DNA from: Marinomonas transparens
GTDB taxonomy: Bacteria; Pseudomonadota; Gammaproteobacteria; Pseudomonadales; Marinomonadaceae
Direction: 5' to 3'
DNA: 64,000 bases
Assembly: GCF_016463975.1 (NCBI RefSeq)
Contig: NZ_JAEMNX010000019.1
Coordinates: 1-64,000 of the forward strand
In this document: positions 58,181-64,000 of the stretch, in pieces
How the letters are laid out: every line of letters starts with the position of its first letter
Position numbering within the stretch: the stretch's first letter is position 1
Notes under the pieces: model-generated
Told to the model about the DNA's origin: nothing
The model's input: only the letters and a program-made list of their open reading frames with translations
Database searches by the model: none
Program-made: the position numbers and the translations under genes

Positions 58181-59395
58181 TTAAACAGTCTCAGCACGAA
58201 GACGCGCGACAGGACGCTCATCGATTACAAAATGAATCAGCGCCGTAAGCCAAGCAATTATGCACGCTGCCCACCAAACAACATCGTAAGAGCCAGTTAC
58301 ATCATATAAATATCCACCTAACCAAACGCCACTAAAAGACCCCAGTTGATGGCCTAAAAACACAATGCCATATAATAGCCCCATATAACGCAGACCAAAC
58401 ATTTGCGCGACTAAACCAGAGGTCGGAGGTACAGTTGCCAACCACAATAATCCCGTCGCTATTGAAAAAATGTACACAGACCAAGTCGTCATTGGAAAGA
58501 TCATAAACGCGGCAATGACCAACGCTCTCAAGGCATAAATCACCGCCAGCAACTTCTTCTTCGAATAGGTTCCAGCCCAAGAGCCCGACAACAAACAGCC
58601 AAGAATATTAAACAGTCCAATCAACACTAAACTGACCACCGCAACATCCGCTGAAAAGCCCTGATCAGACAAAAACGACGGCATATGAACGGTAACAAAA
58701 GCCAACTGAAAACCGCAGACAAAAAAGCCTATTACCAAAAACCAATAATGTGAGTGCCCTTTCGCTTCCCGTAACGCTTCCCCCATTGTCTGAGCCACTT
58801 CCTGTACGACAGTGCTATTTCCACCTTTCTCTTGACGAAAAGGCCCCGCCAATAACACCATCATCAAGGCACACAATGCCATTAATATGAGTGCATCACT
58901 CCAACCATAGGCCGCAATAAAACTTTGAGCGACAGGAATAACCAGTAACTGTCCAGCCGACCCAGCCGCGCTGCCTAAACCTAACGCGAGAGAGCGCCTT
59001 TCCGGTGTGACCATACGCGCCATAGCAGGCAGTACCACACCGAAGCCAGTTCCCGCAATGCCCATCCCCATCAAGACACCCGCCCCCATATTGAGACCCA
59101 ACGCCCCATCAGCTGTAGCAGTTACGTACAAACCAAGTGCATATAATGCCGCGCCAATCAAAAGTGTTTTCAGCGTTCCATAGCGATCAGAAAATGCACC
59201 AGCAATCGGCTGAAACAACCCCCAACATAAGTTCTGTAATGCTATAGCAAAGGCAAATACTTCACGCTGATAACCGAACTCCTGTGAAATAGGTACCATG
59301 AAAAAGCCCATCGAAGAACGTAGACCAAAATTCAACGCCAATAATAGACAAATAAGAACAACTGAAAGACTGAGTAATTTCACCGGACGTGACAT
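58181..59395 (-). CDS. MFS transporter
   Basis: 404 residues with twelve predicted transmembrane helices. The loop 2-3 signature is AGAFSDRYGTLKTLL; the central cytoplasmic loop is about 190-215. It resembles monocarboxylate or cyanate-type permeases of the oxalate/formate group, but the substrate is not readable. It precedes zapE on the same strand by 65 bp. Confidence 0.88.
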   Translation of the reverse strand: MSRPVKLLSLSVVLICLLLALNFGLRSSMGFFMVPISQEFGYQREVFAFAIALQNLCWGLFQPIAGAFSDRYGTLKTLLIGAALYALGLYVTATADGALGLNMGAGVLMGMGIAGTGFGVVLPAMARMVTPERRSLALGLGSAAGSAGQLLVIPVAQSFIAAYGWSDALILMALCALMMVLLAGPFRQEKGGNSTVVQEVAQTMGEALREAKGHSHYWFLVIGFFVCGFQLAFVTVHMPSFLSDQGFSADVAVVSLVLIGLFNILGCLLSGSWAGTYSKKKLLAVIYALRALVIAAFMIFPMTTWSVYIFSIATGLLWLATVPPTSGLVAQMFGLRYMGLLYGIVFLGHQLGSFSGVWLGGYLYDVTGSYDVVWWAACIIAWLTALIHFVIDERPVARLRAETV

Positions 59396-59474
59396 GAAGG
59401 TTTTCCTAGAAACAACAAGAGATATTGTTTTATATTATTCATGACGTGTTGATAAGTCGAGTAAGACTTAGGCA

Positions 59475-59512
59475 TAAAAAAACGCCCAAGAAAACACTTC
59501 AAAGGCGTTTTA
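59475..59512 (-). terminator. Terminator of the M16 protease gene
   Basis: On the minus strand, AAAACGCC and GGCGTTTT form an 8-bp stem with a 17-base loop, followed by TTTTA. It lies about 20 bp after the gene. Confidence 0.75.
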
Positions 59513-59533
59513 ATAAGCTAAAAGGTAGCTAAA

Positions 59534-62377
59534 CTAAGGAACCAAAGGCCGGTAAAGCCCTACAACTCTATCTTTGAAAGTCAGCGTTTTAACCAGTGCT
59601 TGTAACTTTTCCTGCGTTAACCCAGAAGCCAGCTCGCCCATTTCATTTAAATATCTTGCGTCACCATAAAGCGTTTCACTCAATACGAGACGGTGCGCCA
59701 AGGTGGCATCAAAGGCATTTTTTAAACGGGTTTGCTCGACATCCACAAAGGCATCATGAACTTCATTGGCCCAATCTTCGGTCACCATATTAGATAATTC
59801 GGATAACGCCCTCTTGGTCATCGCGGCCAAATCGCCTAATCGAGTAGGAGAGCTCGAATATTGAATTGTTAACTCAGCACGACCTGTGTCCTTGTTGTGT
59901 TCCAACCCCACTCTGACACTATAGACCCCCTGTACTTCACCACGAAGACGCTGCTTCAATTGCGCTTCCAACCGCTCTCCCAAATACGTCAATTGAAGCG
60001 CAGCAATGGGCGACCAAGGCATAGATTGATACGCATACAATCGATATTCCGCTTTCGGTTCATTATTCAGAGCTAAGTCGAGAGTAGATTCACCAGCAAG
60101 CTGTAGGAAGGGAGTAACGCCATTGGCTTCACTTTGATTTACCAACGTTCGTGGAATGCTCGCAAGATAAGTAGAGGATAAATCTATTATTTCCGCCTCA
60201 GGTAAACGAGACACCACAAAATAGTGAACTGGTAAGCCCACTTGTTTCTGTCGAGTTTTCTCAAGTTTTGCAAGGGATAATGACGTCAATATCGGCATGG
60301 TTGGTGTCATACTAGTATCACCAAAACGCGTTTTGGCTAAGCGCTTATAGAACACCTCGCTCGGACGAACCGCGGTAACCTGAGCGCCTCTTTTTAAGCT
60401 TGCCATAACGCTATCGTAAACATCAGTGTCAATTTTCGGCATCACCTGATTAACCCAATAAACCCCCAACAGTTTCTCTAGTGCGCCATCATCAATCACA
60501 CCTCGATAAGCAAGGCTTTGCGCCTTTTGCTTAGCAGATAAAAACACGCCATTAGTACGCCGCCATTTCTGGAACTCATCATCTGTCCAGCCATAAACCC
60601 CTGTGGCTTCAGACATTTGCAAGGCGATCTGCTCCGCCCATGTCGAGCCAAGCTGCACATGATAGCCTGCGGCCGAAATCGCTGTGAAATGGCTCTTTGC
60701 ATCGCCCTCAACCCTATCAATGCCATAACGTTCAGCTAATACCCTAGGATCAAGCAAGGTTAACTTATCACCATTTGACAACGACCAACGGGATAAACCT
60801 AATGTTGCCTGCCTTGATAAAAGCGCCACAGAACCGTTTTTATCAACAGAGGGCAAAGTTTTTTCAGCCACTTGCGGCGCTGTCTCCAATGGCGCTAAAT
60901 CATCCGCTCGCATCTCGTCAAAAATAGATTCAATGGCGCTAATCGAGCCAACCTCTATCTCTTTTCCTGCCACTGCTTGACTATATAAAATCCGATCTTT
61001 CGCCGCTAACCACTTGCGCAGGCGAGCATTAACATCTTCTAAGGTAATCGTTTTTAGCACCCGCAACACTCGATCATTGCTTTGCTCTGGGTCATACAAT
61101 ATTTTGTCTGAGGTAACCGCCTCCACCATCTTCAAGGACCAGATAGTTCCTCTACTTTTCGCAGCAGCTTTATTGCTCTCTGCTTTATCTTCAACCTCTT
61201 TATAAATTTGATCAAAATCTTGCTGTAAAAAACCATGCGTTTCAATACGTACCAGCTCTTGGATAAGCGACTCTAACCCTAAAGCATGAAAACCTTCATC
61301 CACATTCACCGAAAAACCTAAAATGGCAACATTAGGAGACACCGTTCCTTTGGTACTTGATAACGCACGAACATGCTTAGGCAAGACCTCCCGCTGGCGA
61401 CGAATTTGTTGCGTTAACAGACTTCGCGCCATGTAACCTATCAAACCACCGCGCCTTCCCTCATCGGTATTGGTGGTTTCACTTGGAAAACGATATAACA
61501 ACGCCACTCGGTTTATTTTACTGCCCGCATCCTTCAATTGACCTATTTTTAACGATTCATCTAGGATAGGGTCTTTGGGGTGTCGTTTTGGTAAAGTTCG
61601 AGAGGGCTCAGCGCCAAAAATAGCTTTAATTTGCGCTTCTAATGCGTTTGTATCCACGGGGGCAAACATAACTAACGCCATGTTATTTGGCGCGTACCAA
61701 TCGTTATAAAAGATTTGTAACTGTTCCGCTGGTGTCTGTTGTATAGACGCTTGAGTGCCAATCACAGGACGTTCTGGGTACAAGGAACCGACCCGTAGCA
61801 GAGCTTTTTTATTTTCATTAATGCGCGAGCGATGGCTTAACTTACCACGCCATTCTTCCTGAATGATTAAACGCTCTTTGTCTAAAGAGGCAGCTTTGAT
61901 CTGAGCATGAAATGCAATCTGCTGATAAATATCCAGTATGCTAGTTAAACGATCTGGCGTGGTATCTCTCAGATTCACCATATAGCGTGTGTTTTCGCTG
62001 TTCGTCATAGCATTGAAATCACGACCCTGCTTAAAGCCCATATCGGTAAAGGCTTTGCGCACCCCATTCGGCAACCCCGCACTTTCATGGAACACCATAT
62101 GCTCCACCATGTGCGCGACCCCCAATTGATTTTCTTCTTCATCAATAGCACCTGAAAGCACCACCAAATTCGCCAGAGTTAATCCTTTAGGGGCGTCTTT
62201 TTCTTGTCGTGAATCAAAAAGATAATAACGAAAGCCATTATCCAAGGTGCCATGAACAATGCGTTTATCCCAACCTAGTACACCACTATCAGCTTGCGCT
62301 GACAAAGAAAACAAAAACACACAGACTAGGCCAATAGAATTAAACCAGTTGCGATAAAAATACGTAAATACAATCAT
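59534..62377 (-). CDS. Periplasmic M16-family metalloprotease (PqqL/FusC-like)
   Basis: 947 residues. A signal peptide (about 10-29) is followed by four homologous M16 domains; the first has the inverted zinc site HMVEHMVFHES with a Glu about 75 residues later. Length and two-lobed layout match PqqL (E. coli) and FusC (Pectobacterium), which degrade imported proteins in the periplasm. It lies 80 bp after a TonB-dependent receptor gene, with a terminator between. Pitrilysin-type alternatives cannot be excluded. Confidence 0.85.
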   Translation of the reverse strand: MIVFTYFYRNWFNSIGLVCVFLFSLSAQADSGVLGWDKRIVHGTLDNGFRYYLFDSRQEKDAPKGLTLANLVVLSGAIDEEENQLGVAHMVEHMVFHESAGLPNGVRKAFTDMGFKQGRDFNAMTNSENTRYMVNLRDTTPDRLTSILDIYQQIAFHAQIKAASLDKERLIIQEEWRGKLSHRSRINENKKALLRVGSLYPERPVIGTQASIQQTPAEQLQIFYNDWYAPNNMALVMFAPVDTNALEAQIKAIFGAEPSRTLPKRHPKDPILDESLKIGQLKDAGSKINRVALLYRFPSETTNTDEGRRGGLIGYMARSLLTQQIRRQREVLPKHVRALSSTKGTVSPNVAILGFSVNVDEGFHALGLESLIQELVRIETHGFLQQDFDQIYKEVEDKAESNKAAAKSRGTIWSLKMVEAVTSDKILYDPEQSNDRVLRVLKTITLEDVNARLRKWLAAKDRILYSQAVAGKEIEVGSISAIESIFDEMRADDLAPLETAPQVAEKTLPSVDKNGSVALLSRQATLGLSRWSLSNGDKLTLLDPRVLAERYGIDRVEGDAKSHFTAISAAGYHVQLGSTWAEQIALQMSEATGVYGWTDDEFQKWRRTNGVFLSAKQKAQSLAYRGVIDDGALEKLLGVYWVNQVMPKIDTDVYDSVMASLKRGAQVTAVRPSEVFYKRLAKTRFGDTSMTPTMPILTSLSLAKLEKTRQKQVGLPVHYFVVSRLPEAEIIDLSSTYLASIPRTLVNQSEANGVTPFLQLAGESTLDLALNNEPKAEYRLYAYQSMPWSPIAALQLTYLGERLEAQLKQRLRGEVQGVYSVRVGLEHNKDTGRAELTIQYSSSPTRLGDLAAMTKRALSELSNMVTEDWANEVHDAFVDVEQTRLKNAFDATLAHRLVLSETLYGDARYLNEMGELASGLTQEKLQALVKTLTFKDRVVGLYRPLVP

Positions 62378-62391
62378 AAGGAATCACTAAA

Positions 62392-62422
62392 TAAAAATGC
62401 AGGCGCTCTAGCGAACACCTGC
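62392..62422 (-). terminator. Terminator of the TonB-dependent receptor gene
   Basis: On the minus strand, GCAGGTGTTC and GAGCGCCTGC form a 10-bp stem (two G-T pairs) with a 4-base loop, followed by ATTTTTATTT. Partial read-through could still reach the protease gene. Confidence 0.8.
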
Positions 62423-62457
62423 ATACAAGATAGAAAAGGGAGTAAGAAAATCGCTTG

Positions 62458-64000
62458 TTAGAAACGCATACCGACGTCTAAGCTAAATGAACGCCCAAGG
62501 GTGTATGAAAACGTTCCCGAACTAGTGGATTTATCAATATAATCATCAAATACGTTATCTACTGATATTTTTATATAGCCATCGATATCTTTAAACAACG
62601 AAGGTGTCCATGTAACTGCCGTATCTAGGGTAATCAGAGTATCAAAATCCAAGTCCTCGTATACATCATAGGTACCCGTTAAATCAGTATAGTTTTCTTG
62701 AGTATCTTGGGCAATTTTGCCACCTGAATCAACATTAATCGCGTTGTCCCAAACCAGGTTCCAGCTTGGAATTTGAGTTTCCGTACTAAAGAACACACTA
62801 AAAGGAATATTAAAATCCCAACGAGGCAGTTGAGACTCATAAATGACATCACCTTTATAATAAATTTCATCAGAACTTACTTCATCTTCATAAGCAACAT
62901 CGCTAAGAGAGTTCGATTCGCTCTTTTGATGGCTGACCATAAACTCTAAATGTGTCAGCGTAGACCCTAAAGTAATAGGTTCACGTGTTTCTAGTTTTAA
63001 TGAAACCGTATCGGTTGAGCTACGACCGTCATTAGAGTAGTAATCCAATCCGTCCTCGGTCTTATCACGAGAAACCTGATCGCGGGTTTCACGATTGACG
63101 TATTTAAGAGTTGCATCCATTACTCCCAGCCTTTGCTTGACGATAAATGACAACTCATCAGAATAAGGCGTGTCTAGATCATAATCGTAAAAAGAATTAT
63201 CGGTATAAGTGGTTTCTCGATTCAGAGTACTATCCGTATTATAGCGGTACATAGAACGCCATGAACGCAAAGTACTGTTCACTTCATAACGGAAAAAATC
63301 ACGTCCATAATATCGACTCGTTCCAGCAATTGCTTGGGTACCTTGATCACCAAAAACATCCCACATCATAGAGGTTCGAGGTGATAAATCAGTATTTTCT
63401 AAGGTGGAGCCGTAATCAACTCGAGCCCCAAAATTATAGGCCCAATTACCTATACTTATTGTATCTTCAAGGTATGCAGCGACAGAATGGCTTTCTTTTT
63501 CAAATTTATTAGCCTCGATAATACTGTAAACTCTCAGATATTCATCACCGTAATCAATCACCCCATCGCTGTTGTTATCAGCGCACCCGCTGTTAATACA
63601 TTGATAGTTTTCATTCACAATGTCGCCATCAACTTGGTAAAATTGCTTTTTATAACCTAACTCAATACCAGTGTGCAAAACATGTCGATAATCGCCGACA
63701 TTAAAGGCATTTTGCACCCAATCCAACTTAAATTCTGAACGGTTCTGCTGCTGATTTATATCACCATAACCGCCTGAATAGGGCCAATTACCATTATAAT
63801 AATCGACATAATGATAAGTATAGGTAGAGTCATCAGAATCTAACGCGTCTTTTGCTTGGTCATAGGAAAGTTTCGCTATCAAGGTGCCCAATGGCGCCTT
63901 ATACGTTGACTTAGCCACAATTCCTGCTGCTTGATGAAGTTTAACAAAGGAAGAATCGTAAGATGCATTAGTAATTCCATCATGATAACGATTAGCGTAA
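62458..64000 (-). CDS. TonB-dependent outer-membrane receptor, C-terminal part (N-terminus beyond window)
   Basis: 514 codons are visible; the frame is open to the right edge, so plug and signal peptide are missing. Long alternating strands, aromatic girdles and the C-terminal Phe (SLDVGMRF) fit a 22-strand barrel. An extracellular loop has a Ca-type DNNSDGVIDYGDE motif with nearby Cys residues (CINSGC). The substrate is unknown; the neighbouring protease suggests a protein ligand. Confidence 0.8.
   Translation of the reverse strand, partial: YANRYHDGITNASYDSSFVKLHQAAGIVAKSTYKAPLGTLIAKLSYDQAKDALDSDDSTYTYHYVDYYNGNWPYSGGYGDINQQQNRSEFKLDWVQNAFNVGDYRHVLHTGIELGYKKQFYQVDGDIVNENYQCINSGCADNNSDGVIDYGDEYLRVYSIIEANKFEKESHSVAAYLEDTISIGNWAYNFGARVDYGSTLENTDLSPRTSMMWDVFGDQGTQAIAGTSRYYGRDFFRYEVNSTLRSWRSMYRYNTDSTLNRETTYTDNSFYDYDLDTPYSDELSFIVKQRLGVMDATLKYVNRETRDQVSRDKTEDGLDYYSNDGRSSTDTVSLKLETREPITLGSTLTHLEFMVSHQKSESNSLSDVAYEDEVSSDEIYYKGDVIYESQLPRWDFNIPFSVFFSTETQIPSWNLVWDNAINVDSGGKIAQDTQENYTDLTGTYDVYEDLDFDTLITLDTAVTWTPSLFKDIDGYIKISVDNVFDDYIDKSTSSGTFSYTLGRSFSLDVGMRF

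Overview
The window looks like chromosomal DNA of a marine gammaproteobacterium of the Oceanospirillales type, most like Marinomonas. This is inferred from gene order and protein character, not from a database search. The order rppH-ptsP-lgt-thyA/folA, the block recJ...thrC-hom-dsbC-rplS-trmD-rimM-rpsP-ffh and the FlgP/FlgT pair are all typical of marine gammaproteobacteria. No rRNA, phage, insertion sequence, integrase or CRISPR array was seen.

Left edge (1-7700): the N-terminal 1842 codons of a very large RTX protein with an embedded kexin/subtilisin-type protease and a P-domain. Just upstream of it is a membrane-anchored protein of unknown function. The 5' end and leader of that second gene are duplicated in tandem, leaving a 47-codon remnant. 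This is the main accessory region.

7720-27600: mostly housekeeping. It holds yjbQ-folA facing thyA, then lgt-ptsP-rppH, a HAD phosphatase, rlmI, an HDOD protein, a ferric-iron ABC importer (fbpABC), a second HDOD protein, a ubiquinone-type hydroxylase with pepP and ygfB, folD and recJ. 27600-37080: a structured plus-strand RNA candidate, a GGDEF protein, rsmE, thrC, hom, dsbC and the ribosome and tRNA-modification block ending at ffh. 37200-46830: ypjD, a CorC/CNNM-type protein, a Nudix enzyme, greB with a DUF72 gene, an MscS channel, two small membrane-anchored proteins, an inositol-phosphatase-like enzyme, an esterase, a glycerate-kinase-like protein and dinB.

47250-52180: a flagellar outer-membrane cluster (FlgP, FlgT) runs tightly into a coiled-coil protein, a small predicted outer-membrane barrel, a 53-residue membrane peptide and a ProQ/FinO RNA-binding protein. 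After these come tRNA-Tyr on the plus strand and, converging on it, a seven-gene tRNA array (Ser, Asn, Pro, His, Lys-TTT and two copies with anticodon CTT). The two CTT copies carry the 5' acceptor strand of tRNA-Asn on a tRNA-Lys body and cannot form a normal acceptor stem. A 7-bp minisatellite lies beside them.

52240-64000: a polysaccharide deacetylase, nudC, glsA, ppnN, zapE, an MFS transporter, a 947-residue M16 protease and the C-terminal part of a TonB-dependent receptor. The last two resemble receptor-plus-protease protein-import pairs (FusA/FusC, YddB/PqqL), which is inference.

The observations most worth following are the chimeric tRNAs, the subtilase with Glu at the expected catalytic Asp and a coiled coil splitting its C-terminal domain, the duplicated leader beside it, the RNA candidate between recJ and the GGDEF gene, and the FlgP/FlgT-linked operon.
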